NCBI GenBank assembly: GCA_011037195.1 | Contig: JAAEAF010014554.1 | Span: forward strand, 89,572 to 153,571 | Origin: Triatoma infestans | Taxonomy: Eukaryota; Arthropoda; Insecta; Hemiptera; Reduviidae | Direction of reading: 5' to 3' | Length of the DNA stretch: 64,000 bases | The notes under the pieces: generated by a model | Databases searched by the model: none | Told to the model about the DNA's origin: nothing | The model's input: the letters and a program-made list of their open reading frames with translations, nothing else | Position numbers and translations under genes: made by a program | Shown here: one piece after another, positions 11,041 to 23,905 of the stretch | Position numbering within the stretch: the first letter of the stretch is position 1 | How the letters are laid out: each line of letters begins with the position of its first letter

Positions 11041-11750
11041 TATACAGAGCCTCAGAAGTTAGTTAGTGTGCTGAAACCCTCAGTATATAGAGCCTCAGAA
11101 GTTAGTTAGTGTGCTGAAACCTTCAGTATATAGAGCCTCAGAGGTTAGTTAGTGTGCTGAAACCCTCAGTATATAGAGCCTCAGAAGTTAATTAGTGTGC
11201 TGAAACCCTCAGTATATAGAGCCTCAGAGGTTAGTTAGTGTGCTGAACCCTCAGTATATAGAGCCTCAGAAGTTAGTTAGTGTGCTGAAACCTTCAGTAT
11301 ATAGAGCCTCAGAGGTTAGTTAGTGTGCTGAAACCCTCAGTATATAGAGCCTCAGAAGTTAATTAGTGTGCTGAAACCCTCAGTATATAGAGCCTCAGAG
11401 GTTAGTTAGTGTGCTGAAACCCTCAGTATATAGAGCCCAGAAGTTAGTTAGTTAGTGTGCTTGAAACCTCAGATAACAGAGCCCAGAAGTTAGTTAGTGT
11501 GAGCTGAAAGACTCAGTATCTAGAGCCTATGAAGTTAGTAGGTGCTGAACACTCACAGTATACAGAGCCTCAGAAGTTAGTTAGTGTGCTGAAACCCTCA
11601 GTATATAGAGCCTCAGAGGTTAGTTAGTGTGCTGAAACCCTCAGTATATAGAGCCTCAGAGGTTAGTTAGTGTGCTGAAACCCTCAGTATACAGAGCCTC
11701 AGAAGTTAGTTAGTGTGCATAACACAATACTTGAATGCTGAAACCCTCAG
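11041..11750 (+). repeat. minisatellite, 43-base unit, 16 units, with higher-order structure
   Basis: The unit starts TATATAGAGCCTCAGAAGTT and ends GCTGAAACCCTCAG. Units 1-9 (11041-11426) are all 43 bases except unit 5, which lacks one A. Units 10-12 (11427-11558) are diverged, and units 13-15 are regular again. Unit 16 ends with a 20-base insertion. Variants at two sites (AAGTTAGTTA, AGGTTAGTTA or AAGTTAATTA; CCTTCAG or CCCTCAG) occur in the same order in units 2-5 and 6-9. This makes a four-unit higher-order repeat of about 171 bases. Confidence 0.95.
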
Positions 11751-12599
11751 ACAATCTACAGGTTACCAACATCTTAACCGCGCGCACACACACGCACAAA
11801 CACTTGCTCCCTAACAATTTACACATTGTATAGACGATTAGATTCTATTGTACACATGCACTGGCATTCAAGGGAGCCAATTTTAGATCTGTAGGTTTGT
11901 AGAGAAGATCTGGGTTTATAGCCCATACAACACTCTACATATTTTATTTTATTTAATTACTATAAAATGGAATTTCAAATGTTGTCCTAAATTATTATTT
12001 AAATATTTATAAACTAAACAATTTAAAGCCTTTTATTACGATTATTATTTATTTTTTCACTTTTTTGTTTGTTTTGTCAACATAACGTTTCCAAATTATT
12101 ACCATTATTTATTATTTAAATAAATTGAACTGTTTCAAACATTTTATTACAATGTTTAACTTGTTGTTTTTTTTAGAAAGGACATTGTTTGCTTTTTTTA
12201 TTTACAAATTTCCAATTGAAATATATGTCGCGAATATTGTTTATAATTAAACTTATGTATACATATATATATATATAAACTTTTAATTGCTGGTCATAAT
12301 AATTGATTCATGATGTCATACATACATACATACATACAGAATGTATACGATATATATATATTGCATATGAATACAAAATATTGGTTAAGGGGATCCAATT
12401 GACCGTTAGACCACAAAAGTAATAATTATGTGTTTAATTAATTAATTTGGTCACGGACTTGTAGTTATTGAAGTTGGTCTGCCTATTTCGCTTTGTGTTG
12501 TACACTGGCAATATATTAGGTTGTGCGGACGAGGAATAGGTGGCTGAGGAATGGGGAAGTGCTCGCGAAATCATAGCAAAGTATGGCTCTAGGTTTTAT
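11751..12599. other. AT-rich non-coding stretch with small microsatellites
   Basis: It includes a (CATA)n run at 12319-12338 and TA runs near 12264-12278 and 12350-12360. I see no gene. Confidence 0.45.
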
Positions 12600-13010
12600 T
12601 AAAATAAGGTTCTATCAAAATTTCCCAAACCATTAAAAACAAAAAATCGATTGTTTAATTTGATTAATGATTAAAATAATTATTGTTAATAATTTTTGAA
12701 ATATTTCGTATAAAGAGTACAAATTTTCCCTTTTTTAAGAAAATCCCGATAAAAATTGAAAAAAAAACATTTAGTAAAATTGCATTTCCGGTTAATGGAT
12801 TTTGCTCGAAACTTTCGTGTCTAAATCAAGTTTGATTCGTGTCAAGTGGAAGTCTGAGCTTCCTCCGGTTTCTTCATTTTTGAGGTATTTTGTTATCACA
12901 AACACAGACTATTCGCTATAAACATTGTTTTCTCGGTGAAAGCTCTATTTCGAAAATTTGAACGATCGCAATACTTACTCTTACCAGAGGAATAAGAGGG
13001 AGTAAAAATT
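12600..13010 (-). repeat. F1 dispersed element, 5' part
   Basis: The hairpin end is at the right (ACTCTTACCAGAGGAATAAG with GAGGGAGTAAA), preceded by GAACGATCGCAATACTTACT and CTCGGTGAAAGCTCTATTTC. The first internal module is recognisable to about 12600 (TTTCCGGTTAATGGATTTTG). Confidence 0.7.
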
Positions 13011-14111
13011 ATTATTCATTTACAAAAATGCATGGAATAAAGAGTAAAAGGAATACAGTAATAGTTTCGGCCAGCCAGGAGAGCTAGCAACATGTTGAAA
13101 AACTATAATTGTATGGTGAACAGACAAAACAGCAAATAAATATTCCAAAGTTGAGGTGATATTGCCCATAGCCTGGTGGTGGGGAGAAGGCGACATACAA
13201 AAGTACACAAAGATCTTGTCAATACCCCTACCACCACAACTATAAACCCCCTCTACTTATCGCCATTACAACAGTATATATTCTCCTTAAAGAGACTTAG
13301 CACGGCCCTTTAGTAAGTTTGGAGTATAGAAACTCCTTTAGATTAAACCCTTCCGAGGGGGGGAAAGGGTTTGGTTTCCCATTTCGTATTTGGGGATGAC
13401 GTTTATAATGGAACGCTGGTGGCGGCGGCGGCAGTGGGGGAGTGGTGAAATGGTGAGAGGGTAATAGAGGGCGAGTAGACTTTGTTAACCGATTGGTAAT
13501 GGTGGTGGGAATATATACTATACACAGTTTATCCAATAGTGGGGGAATGTGAAATGTTCGACGGCTAAAACGTTATTCCTAGGTTTACAATCTGTGTGTG
13601 TGTATGTGTGTGTGTGTGTTTGTGTATCTGTACATATGTATAGGTTTGTAAATCAGCACTCATTCTACTAGGAAACCCGAGATTTAACACACAAATAGAA
13701 TTTCCTATCTTGCTTGCTTGAACGCTGTCTCCTCGCTCAGCATTGCCCGTCTCCAATATTCACCATTTTCATTCAAGCTGGATTGAGTGCAAGGGTATGA
13801 GTGAAAGAGAAGACATTTCCCAAAACTATCGTTTCCAATCCCTAGCACTTTACCAGCCTACAAGGGATTTGTGTGACCACAAACTTATCTCTAACCATTG
13901 CGTTCATTCTCTCCACCTATTATTATATAACCAAATGTATGTACCTATTTTCTCACCTTTACATTTTTAAATAAATCTTTATTCATCTTATCTATTACTA
14001 AATCTCTAGAACTTTGCTACAGCTGGATATTAGTGTATCAAATTTCACAATTTAATGAATGAAATAACTCATTATGAAATTCTTTAAAATTGTCTACATA
14101 TGTAAAGAGTT
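13011..14111. other. non-coding stretch, nothing recognised
   Basis: There is a short GGC-rich run at 13420-13433 and an interrupted TG tract at 13591-13624. The open frames are short, low in complexity and without domains. Confidence 0.45.
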
Positions 14112-14464
14112 TTACCTTCTCTTACTCTTAATTAGAGGAAGTATTACGATCGTGACAAATCCTCGAAACTGAGTTTTCATGGGAAATATAAATATTGACA
14201 TCCCTTTAATACGAAAAAAATGTTTTTGGCGAATGGTCTTTGTGTATTTGTGTTTCGATTAACATAGTTATACTTGACTAATTCTCTACAAACATATAAT
14301 TGTTACTAGCTGTTTAGTCATCTTCAATGTACATGAATGGGAGAATCTAATGTTTATAAAACAACTTTTTTTTGAGGAAAAAATTGCGTTTTGCGATGAA
14401 AACTCGATATGGTAATTCGACAAGATCGCAATACTTTCTCTTACCGGCAGTAAGAGAAAGTGAA
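14112..14464. repeat. foldback arrangement of two F1 hairpin ends
   Basis: The left end is a plus-strand F1 terminus (CTCTTACTCTTAATTAGAGG, ATTACGATCGTGACAAATCC). The right end is the same terminus inverted (ACAAGATCGCAATACTTTCT, TTACCGGCAGTAAGAGAAAG). Between them lie about 120 bases including CATCTTCAATGTACATGAAT. The unit thus has inverted repeats of roughly 75-95 bases and could be a short foldback derivative or two fused copies. Confidence 0.65.
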
Positions 14465-14477
14465 AAGAAAGAAAAAA

Positions 14478-15322
14478 ATATCTGGTGAGAAGTACTCTCT
14501 TAATGCAATTTACACAGTAGTAAATGACAAATCGTCATCAAATTCATAATTCTCTTACTAATGTTTAATTGTCTTCAATGTTATATCAATGACAGAATAT
14601 AAACTTTCTAAAACCACTTTTTTTAAGAAATACTTATCCATACCTCATACCAAAAACTCTCTAAAATGAACTTCCTCAGAAAAAAGTTTCAAATAAAAGT
14701 GATAGGCCTCTCTATGTATAGTTAAAAAATTTAATGAAATTCACTGATGCTTTTATGGAGAAAATCGCAGAAAAACCTTTTCAGTAAATACGCACTTAGC
14801 GTGTTTGTATTCGAGTTTTTCCAAACTCAGAATTTTGGTATAATATTTAATTCTAATTAATATTATTTAAATAAAGAAATCGTATAATAAACTCCCCACG
14901 CCTCCATCAAAAAGCCACCTTAAACGAATTTTCCTATAGAAATTTTTCAAATAAAAATTATAGCTCTTAATTTGTGTAATTGTCTTACCTAGATTAAAGA
15001 AAATCGTTGGAGCCATTTTCGAGAAAATCGTAGTAATGTGAAAAGTCCTTTTAATAAAGCTGTACTTTCGGTTGAGGAATTTTGACAGACTACTGGGACT
15101 GTGCGATCCCATGGTGATATCTTAACAGAATGTCAAGTTTGAACTTTTTGGATTTTTTGGTTTTGAGCTACGCTGTTCACAAGTACATACACACACACAC
15201 ACACACACACACGCACACCATTTTCTAAAAATTACTTTTTCAGGCTCAGGGGACTTTAAAATGAGTATTTCCAGTAAGTTCATACCCAAATTTCTCTTGA
15301 TAAGAGTAAGAGAAAATAAAAA
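14478..15322 (-). repeat. F1 dispersed element, near full-length copy
   Basis: The second end is at the left (CTGGTGAGAAGTACTCTCTT). The two internal modules follow (AAATAAAAGTGATAGGCCTC near 14690 and TTTTTCAAATAAAAATTATA near 14945; AAAATCGTTGGAGCC near 15000). The hairpin end at the right reads CTCTTGATAAGAGTAAGAG near 15294-15312. A CA tract (15189-15213) occupies the usual F1 microsatellite position. Confidence 0.75.
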
Positions 15323-16664
15323 TGGTTAATGGAATTATTAATCCTAGATTAAACGAGACTTAATTTCATAACGCCGACAAAATTTATGTAACATAATCGT
15401 TAGGATATATTTATCAGTTAGAGCGAGCCACTATATAGTTAGGATGTAGAAGTGGCAATAAATCCCTTGCGAAAGTGGCTGGCAAGTTACAGTAATTACA
15501 AAACTAATATCGAGTTAAAACTAGAGATCATATCGTGTAAGAAGGAAGGAGTGAGGAGGAAGGCTAACAGCAGTATTGCCACAATGGTTTATAGACCGGT
15601 TGAAGAGGGTGGGGGGTATGAGGCTTGTGTCTGGCTGGCCTAGGCTGCTGTTTTGGGTAAATGGAGGTCACGGCCTCTGTGTATCTGGGTGAGAGTCCTA
15701 TAAGAGCTAGAGGCGTGTGGCGGCAGGGAATATAAGCAAGAGGATTTACTCTCTGACTTTGTACAAGGTGTTCTTTTCTGTGTATGTGTGCGTGCGTATG
15801 GTGCCGTTACCTGTACGGTTGCCTTACTGCTGTCGCTCCTCCTTATTCTCTCTCTCTTCCAGCAGGAAATTAATAAAGTCAAAAAGCCCGTAGTTAAATA
15901 TTAGCAGTACACTTATATAGGAGGTAAAACTGGGAAAGTGTGCATGGATAATAAAGGTTTTGAACCTGAAGAGAGGGTAAGATTGTACAGCTTCCGAGTG
16001 CTTAATGTGTACATCGCTTTAGGCTTAAATAGGAAACAAACCTTTCCCATAGCCACCCTTCGTTTTGCCATCCGCTCCAAAGGAATGGTTTATGTTATGT
16101 CTGTCTGTCTGTGTATCTGTAAGCATATATACATAAAGCTCCACTAACCTCACCCTTTTTGGCAAACAGGGAAGAGGGCTGCCGTAAGTCTAAATAGCTA
16201 CATCATCATACCTTCAAAGGGCTCATTTTAATACTTACTAATGCCTTATTTAACATGCCCTAAAACTAAGTTCCAATCCTTGATTTTCCTCAATTACTCT
16301 TCCAAAAAGTGATTTACATTAGAAATATGTATTTATTTTATAATTGCTAATATTTTGAATACATTTATATCAATTTGGCCTTTCGATAATATTATTAGTT
16401 ACTAAACTTCATGATGGAGTGAGGGGAGGGGATATATTTATTTATAAAATCGATTACAAAGTTTGAATATTGTTTTTGATATTAAAAGTAATAAAAACAG
16501 CAAAGCATACTTCAGACGACAGCGGATATATTTCAGACGACTAAGTCATCGATTAAATCAATTGTCAAAGATAATTTCCCGACAACTTTGAATAGATAAC
16601 CATGTGTACGATTTTGCAAAAAAAATGGATACAGAATCCATAAAAATTTGCTTATTAAATTATT
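15323..16664. other. non-coding stretch, partly GC-richer
   Basis: The 15440-15900 part is less AT-rich and ends with a polypyrimidine tract and CAG (TCTCTCTCTTCCAG, about 15849-15862), which would fit a splice acceptor. I found no domain-bearing frame, so no exon is called. Confidence 0.3.
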
Positions 16665-16765
16665 ATTATTTCTTCCTGTTTTATGAGGAAGTCGTAAGTC
16701 ATATTTTCAAAATTCACTGGAAATACTTGTTTTGATAAACTGGGACCACGGAAAAGTGGTATTTT
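16665..16765 (+). repeat. F1 hairpin end, eroded fragment
   Basis: The recognisable pieces are CTTCCTGTTTTATGAGGAAG, ATTCACTGGAAATACTTGTT and the following GGACC block. It is short and diverged. Confidence 0.45.
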
Positions 16766-17062
16766 AGATTAAATTTAATTTAAATAGGCTAATTTAGATT
16801 AAGCGTTATGGCTTATTTTTAGTGATTAAATTAGTTACTGAGTGACGTCTGCGGTCCTGAAAAAAAAGCGACGTATTTTGCAGAGCACGTACTTTAGAAC
16901 AACTCTCACCCACTATCTCTGTTAAGAAAGCCTGATACTGTTGGAAAATTGCCCGGAAAAATGCTCGGAAGTTTTCTACCACATCCGCAATAAAGTCCGA
17001 ATCTTATACTATCAAATAGATTTCTTTTTAAGATCTTTTAAGCCGCCTCGGTTATAGTTTAG

Positions 17063-17257
17063 CAAAACACTTAGGTCTTGGTTGTTACCCTCAGGGATGT
17101 GTTATATAAAACGACGTTCCGTCAGTTTTGTAATAGGCTTCTTGAGGGTAGTGTTGACTCTAATGCTAAACTAATGAACCTTCAATGAACCTCGGTTTAT
17201 ATATAAAAAAGAAAACATCCACGGGCGCAGTCTAAAATCAAAAACCTAAGTGTTTTG
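17063..17257. repeat. foldback with F4-type core
   Basis: The outer arms GCAAAACACTTAGGTCTT (17063-17080) and AAAAACCTAAGTGTTTTG (17239-17256) are inverted copies. Inside, the stretch near 17118-17185 (ACGACGTTCCGTC, TTCTTGAGGG, AGTGTTGACTC) resembles a stretch at 29636-29712 (ACCGACGTTTCGCCC, TTCTTCAGGGCAGTGTCGC). I call this shared module F4. Confidence 0.55.
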
Positions 17258-17830
17258 TATCTCTTTGTTTGGTATCGACAAGAAATCACCAGTTGGCGCC
17301 AAATTTCGAAGTCGGCGATAAAGAAGTGAAAACAAATGTGCAAAAAACACCCAACCAGCAAGAAACACCCAACAAACAGATAAAGTTCATAAATATCTTA
17401 GGAGGTTATGTGGAATTGTAAGGTTCATATTAAAAGCCACATTAAAACTGTCACCATTTATCTCTACTTCTTTTAGTGATCCCCAGACATTTTACATACA
17501 ATAAAAACGCAATTCGATTTATCGATTAATTTTGATTAATTTATAAGACAATTCAGATATAGATTTTATAACTCTAGTGATGCAGCACTATTCGATTTAA
17601 CGTTTCGTTATGAATAGTGTCCCTGTTTGTTAGTAAGCACATCCCCCCTTCTTAAAGTTAAGTTAAACTTTGTTACCTGGGTCCTTTAACCATTGTTAAA
17701 TTAACAATTACTTAGTAATTTAACTAATACTGTCTGCTTAATCAATTAAATCACCATAAACCTAGTGAAAACTAATTTCCTCTAATTTCTCCTCCCCACC
17801 CCCTTTCACAACACATTTCAACGAAATTGC
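17258..17830. other. AT-rich non-coding stretch, nothing recognised
   Basis: No coding or repeat signal was seen between the foldback and the ATT microsatellite. Confidence 0.45.
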
Positions 17831-17895
<65 letters not shown>

Positions 17896-17899
17896 TATT
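17831..17899 (+). repeat. (TTA)n microsatellite
   Basis: About twenty TTA/ATT trinucleotides form an almost uninterrupted run. Confidence 0.97.
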
Positions 17900-19404
17900 T
17901 CCTCTGAACTTCTGAAAAATTGCTATTATAGTTGTAGTTTAAGTTAGTGTTTAAAATTTTAAGTAGGTGTCGTAGTTTTTGGTTGGGGCAATTATTTTAC
18001 TTTATTTGGCCTAATGTTTGTAATGTTTCTTCCAGTAAAAATTTAGTTTAGTGTGCCATGTTTAAGTTTAGCATAAATTTCAATCTATTATTCAATAATG
18101 CTCATTATAACAAAATTTTTTTAACAGATAAGCAATGACTAAACACGACAAAAATTTTTTTTAACAGATTCTTGGAGGACGAATTAAATTTATTTACGGG
18201 ACTGAAAAGACTGATTTATATGTATACTATACTCGAACCTGTATGGACTTATGGACTAGACTTATAAATGTACAAACTATTCACATATCCCAATCCAATT
18301 ATTCCGACGTAAAAGTTGATGTTCCTTATTATATCACAAATGTTTCGTATAACAACTCTCCAATACAAAAAAATTGTTGCTCTAATTCATTTGTACAAAC
18401 TCTCGCCTCTACTACCATCGGGACTGATCGGAACTGCTATAATCCTTGCACAGCGTGCTAACAAAGGGTAGTTTCTCTCCACCTGTTTGTCATACCATTT
18501 TAGCTCAATATATTATACAAATTTCTAAATAAATTTATAAAAGATAGTTTAAACCTTAATAAATTTTTAGCGAATTATTTATTATTAATTACCTGAGATT
18601 TTGATTAGTAGAGAGAGACACGGAGGGCATACAAATTCAAATAACCATCTGCCCGCCATCCTACAGGAAGCAAATCGGCTAGCCACTTTTTTTTGGAATT
18701 AATAAAAAGAAGCAAGCTCCAATGGATAAATTTCCAGGTACAGGTTAGAATTTAATGACCGTGTGTTATGGTTAGCTAGAGTTCATCTGTGAGACGTCAC
18801 GATGAATCCAAGTTGTTCCACCTGCTTTTGCAACTGCTTTGTAGGCTGCATAAAGTAATCACTTATACAAATTAGAGATGTCAATATAAAATATTCTTAA
18901 TGTTAAACTGAAGTTCCCTGCAGGGACACGAATCTGTTGACGAAGTGGCTACTCCAAACTTCCTTTTATAACACGGAAACTTTCTGGAGAGTTATACTAA
19001 ACATGCAAGACCTAGATGTGTTGAAGTGTCAGCATACGTATTGTTCAGCCACTTTGTTTCCGATTTCCAACCATACAATCCATTAAGATTTAAATATTTC
19101 ATATGTCCGTCAAGAAATCCTATTCCGATACAACAAATTTCATAACCGTTTCAACCGTGCAAGCTCTCTTGTCCCTGAACTTGCATCCCACACTAATACT
19201 ATAAATTCTACTCTAAAACGTATAAAGACTAAAACGTCAACGTGATCTACTTATAGAGTAAATTGGTGTTTCATTACTGAGTGACTTCTCCGCTCCGGTT
19301 TCGATTATTTGTCCACAATTAAAAAATTTACTATTGATATGCTTGTAACAGATATAAATATCAGTGATATATATATATATATATATATATACATTAAATA
19401 TATA
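17900..19404. other. AT-rich non-coding stretch, nothing recognised
   Basis: One 72-codon frame (18243-18461, plus) has no recognisable domain and is Asn/Thr/Cys-rich; I do not call it a gene. A TA tract lies at 19367-19391. Confidence 0.4.
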
Positions 19405-20010
19405 TACACATTAAACTTTGCCATTATTCCGACTTTGAAGAAAATCGGTTGACCGGAAGTGCATTTCTACTCAACAATTTCTTCAGTTTTCTGAGATTTT
19501 CATGAAAACAGCTTCAACAATTTTCTTTAAATATTACCGTCCATACATACAGTGAGCTACAACAGTTATTAAAAATATTTTTCCGGAAAAATTCATTTAA
19601 GTTGGTTTTTTGGGCCAGGGGTGGGGTTGTGTTTTTCTATAAAGTATTATAGTTTATTATACAATTCTATCACCTAAATAATATTAAATAGAATTAAATA
19701 CGTTGTCAAAATTTTGAGTTTGAAGAAACTCGGTTGTCCGGAAGTAAGCTTTTACCGAAGTTATTTCAATTTTCTACAGTTTTGTTCTTAAAAACATCGA
19801 CAATTTACAGATAAGTTTTGTGGGAGGTAGAGTGTAGGGTTTTTAAAAAAACGTAATTTTATTCACTTCAGATTCTCCAACTGATATAAAATTGAAGACA
19901 AACAAACTTTTAGTAAAAATTATAAGTTTGAATAGAAAATTTGTCAGTTAAATCTGTGTGGCACTGCAGTAAGGGAATGTCATGTGAATGTCACCAGGTT
20001 TTTTTTTCTT
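19405..20010 (+). repeat. F1 dispersed element, 3' two thirds
   Basis: It starts inside the element with GAAGAAAATCGGTTGACCGG. Both internal modules are present; the CCGGAAGT motif occurs near 19454 and again near 19738. It ends with GGGAATGTCATGTGAATGTC, a degraded version of the second terminus. The hairpin end is missing. Confidence 0.7.
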
Positions 20011-20930
20011 GTTTAATATTATAATCTGTAGGAAAAAGCCCACATTTTGAATGCACATAACATATATCATAACGTAACGTTATACATACATGTTTCCCTA
20101 CAAAGAGTATGTTTCTGAGACAGTGCCTTTAAATGATGAAAATCACCATATTTTGTACTATCTTGGTGACCATAACTGGCCATAGGCAAGAAAAAAGAGA
20201 TTCTGCTTGCAGTTTATCAACTTTAAAAGAAACATTATCATCTTGATAAATCACGGTAAAGTTTTAGAATTTTTTAAAATCATTAGCTATGGTATCTATG
20301 TTTATATGTGCTGAAATTTGGCATGCTTTTCATTTAACACTGGGGGATCAAACAACAAGGTTTCTTCCCTTAAAAGACCTCATCCAACATTTTGAGGTTA
20401 CTGAATATTCCCCCATTCCGTTTTAATAAACCTAATTAATGCAATAAAAGAAAGTCATCTGAATGGTTCACATCGTTTTTAAGATTTAAAATAATATCAA
20501 TGTATTAACTGAATTGAATTTTTATTAAATTGGAAGAAAAAAAAGCGACAGAATTACAGAAAAAAAGCAAATAGGTTGGTAATACTAGGAGAGTATGTCA
20601 TGAAGGTTAGATACTTTGTAATTTAACAGGCAATGTCTCTCAGCAGCTTATATATATATGTGTATGGAATCTTCTTATTTCCCTTTTAGTAAGATTAGAA
20701 CATGCAGAGGAGAACTCTGCTAGCAGAGCATGTCTTCATTCTATATCTACTTATTGCCCTCGTATTTTACCCCTTCAAGTCCTAGAAAGCGAGCTCTTCC
20801 ATATTATCATCATCAATTTCACTAAACATTTCATCACTCCTTCCAGCCGCCCGCAACCCATTCCGCGATATCAAATATCAACTGAAATCTGCATTTAGTA
20901 TTTTCCATATTTCTTCCAATATTACATATT
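20011..20930. other. non-coding stretch, nothing recognised
   Basis: AT-rich sequence without coding signature, apart from a short TA run near 20650. Confidence 0.45.
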
Positions 20931-21360
20931 ATAATTATATTAATATCAACAAGTTATCTCAAAAAAGAAGAAGAAGAAAAATCGTAGAAAGCTCAAATTA
21001 TGTTTCGATTCGTCACGAATTCTCATGAAAATGTTTCCGGACGAATTTCTTTCACATTTCCTATACTTACTGAACACCTACTTTATACGGAGATTCATCA
21101 CTTTCATTTCAAACAATTTTTTCCCCGAAAAATTGACAATTTGGAGGGTTTTGTGGATTTTTCTATTTGGGGCGTTACGTTTATCTTTCCAAATTGCATA
21201 ATCAGTATTTCTGGGCTGGATGAGTAGCGCTGCCTTGCGGTCTGCAATGCAGTCAGATTTAACTAACAAAAAGTTCCAAGTTTAAATAAATTTGTTTCAG
21301 TTTGTAATTGTGCCAACTGCGGTAAGAGAAAGTTGTGTGAGTGTTTCAAAACAGATTTAT
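20931..21360 (+). repeat. F1 dispersed element, internally deleted copy
   Basis: The part after the TG position is present (AAATCGTAGAAAGCTCAAAT), followed by TTTCCCCGAAAAATTGACAA and by a good second end, GTAAGAGAAAGTTGTGTGAG at 21321-21340. The hairpin end and much of one module are absent. Confidence 0.65.
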
Positions 21361-22895
21361 TTTTTTTCAATTTATTTTCTCCCAATACTTTGCTGTCGCT
21401 TATTCATTGCAGTTATTTAGGTACAATCTTTGGAAATCTGTTTCTCTCCCCCTTCCACTTCTTCCATCACCGTTTAAATAGCCTTTTTTTTTTATTTTTA
21501 GAATACATATCCCTTCAAATAATTGCTATCTCCTGGAAAGCTCGATAACTCTTTTCTTCCCTCCAAAGTCCCAGATCTAATTTTAATCCTCTATATTGGT
21601 TTTTTTCTCCTTCCTTTATCTCTCTTTTTTCCATCCTTCTATTTTAATTTTCTACTATTTTTTCTTGTGTCAGTTTTTCACTAATAACTACAATAGATAT
21701 TACACTTTCAAATTGTACTCTCCTATTTCTTTTCGAAGTGAAGCTTGGCTGGACATCGCGATAAAGAGAAATCATACAGATAAATATATTAAATTTCAAT
21801 TATTACATGACAATGGTTTTTAACAATTCAGTTCCTTTCTGGGAAATTCTTCTTTCTTTTACAAACTAGTTTTTCCATAGAAAGATATATAATGTTTTGC
21901 TAATGAAAGAACGTAAACAATGCAACAGTCAATCAGCGCAATTTATGTATAATCTAGGTTAAATACTCGTACAAACTTGAAGCTTATTAATCAAGTGCTT
22001 TTCTAAATATTTCAAATTTCTTTAAAATGAGTCGTTTTGAAGTGTGTTGTCAATGTTTATTTCAGTTTCAATATTTGTCTGGAGAGCGCTCTGTTGTATG
22101 TGTGGGCCCTGATTTTGTTGAAATGGTTGATCTTCAGTAATATAAGGTTGTTTTGTAATATAAATACACCAAGTTAATTTGTGACTTAACTATACAGTAA
22201 GTAATAATTTAGACTATACTAACATGGAAATACTAACATTATAATCTCACTTAAACAATAATTATCATAATTATAATAGCACAAGTAGTTATTGTACAAA
22301 TGATGTTTATTGTAACATAATTGTACCAGGCTGGTTTGGAGAGAAAGAAAGACCAACAAAGTTAGTTAGTATCGATGTCATGAGTTGTAAAAATTGAATA
22401 TATTTAAATTATAAGCCAGAAAAGAAATCTTTATAGCTATTTTTGAGAAAATTCCGTTAGTCTGTCGAGCTGTGTAGGCTGGAGCTTGGTCTGGAGTGCA
22501 GCTGCATAACATATACTAGTAACATATATTACTTAGCCACTATAGTCGTACTGATACGATGCTGCCACCGTCACATTGATGCTGGTATACTACTGCCACA
22601 TCAATTTGAGCACCATATTTGGTCCGAGCTCAGGTGAGAGAGGTGTAGCTACAAGGAGAGGAGAAGGGGCGGCGGCAATTGAGAAAAGAAAGTGATGAGA
22701 GAAACTTTATGTACAGAGCTTCACGTTATTTTATGTGTTTTAAATTCTATCTTTTTAGTTTAATAGTAGAAAATTTTAATTTATTTTAGACGGTATTTAG
22801 GAGATAGTTTAATGGAACACTGTAAATATTTTAATAAATATATATGTATGACATTTATACTACATTGAAGCTAACCGCTCTACCCATTCATATAT
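21361..22895. other. non-coding stretch, nothing recognised
   Basis: Pyrimidine-rich sequence at 21400-21720 gives low-complexity Phe/Leu frames that I reject as genes. The 22480-22690 part is GC-richer and unassigned. Confidence 0.45.
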
Positions 22896-23130
22896 GTCTA
22901 ACCCCGTTTCACTTCCTTTTATTTTTCGTTTTTGAGATATTTTGCACAAACCGACACATAAAACGTACGCTCACATCATATCACATGTACATGCATTCAG
23001 ACCATTAGCTAATAACCTATTTTTCACATTGTGAGGGCCCTGAAAACTTGCATTTCTGGTGAAAACTCAATTTTGAAAATTCTTGGCACATTTCGCGATA
23101 CTTCCTTTTACCAACCAATAAGAGAAAGGA
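22896..23130 (-). repeat. F1 hairpin-end fragment, inverted against its neighbour
   Basis: The minus-strand F1 blocks are GGTGAAAACTCAATTTTGAA and CGCGATACTTCCTTTTACC, ending in the hairpin arm AATAAGAGAAAGG near 23117-23129. A plus-strand F1 copy begins immediately afterwards, so the pair is head-to-head. Confidence 0.65.
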
Positions 23131-23905
23131 AACATGTTTTTAACGAATGGTCCGTCCGCGCAAGTGCGTGTGTGTGTGTATGTGTGATAAAATATCTCAA
23201 CAACAAGAAAACCACAGGAACCTCAAATTTGGCTTTTCATTTAACCATTACATCTCCACTTCTGTTTAGTAGGTAAGATTTTGGTAAAAATTCATCTAAC
23301 AGAAGTGCGACTTATATTGAATGTATTTTGTTTGTTTTTTCTTCAGTTTTTGCGATTTACTCGTAAACGGCTCCAACCATTTTGCTCTAAACATTGTGCA
23401 CTATTTACACACATAAATGACTATCACTGTTATTTGAACATTAGGGAGGGGGAGATAGGAAAATTTATTTTTTGGGAAGATTCTTAGAGATCAGTAACAT
23501 TAGAAACTTTGCTAGAATTCTAAAACTGAAGAAACGCCGCGACTTTATAGTATTGGTTTTGGAAATGTTTAGGTTTTTTCTCGAAACCGCTAACACTTTT
23601 TTTTAAGCATGGAATGCTGACTGTACAGATGTAACCAAGCACATTTATTTCAATCATTTTTCTAGAAAAGAAATATATATTTTTTGAGGTTCAGAGGAAT
23701 GTGAACATTAAATTTGCAATGTTATTGGGGGATTGATTGTTCAACGCTGCCTTCTGGCCAAAGAGGTAACCATTTCAAGTACTATGGCTAGGAACATATT
23801 CTTTTTGTTAAGGCAAGTGACTGACAATTTCAAGCTTAAGAAAGATTCAATTTCAATCTGTATTAAGAAAAAGTTGTGTGAGTGTTTCACACGAGATTCT
23901 TTTCT
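23131..23905 (+). repeat. F1 dispersed element, copy lacking the hairpin end
   Basis: It starts with ACATGTTTTTAACGAATGGT and a short TG tract. Two modules follow, diverged (CGTAAACGGCTCCAACCATT near 23363; TCTCGAAACCGCTAACACTT near 23580). The second end is well kept: AAAAAGTTGTGTGAGTGTTT near 23869-23888. Together with the neighbour at 22896-23130 it forms an inverted pair. Confidence 0.7.

Noticed and set aside
11041..11750. CRISPR-like array
   Set aside because: Units are directly adjacent with no unique spacers, and the sequence is animal nuclear DNA. It is a minisatellite.
18243..18461. 72-codon plus-strand frame rich in Cys and Asn
   Set aside because: It has no signal peptide or clear cysteine framework, and the surrounding sequence is not gene-like. 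Chance is the simplest reading.
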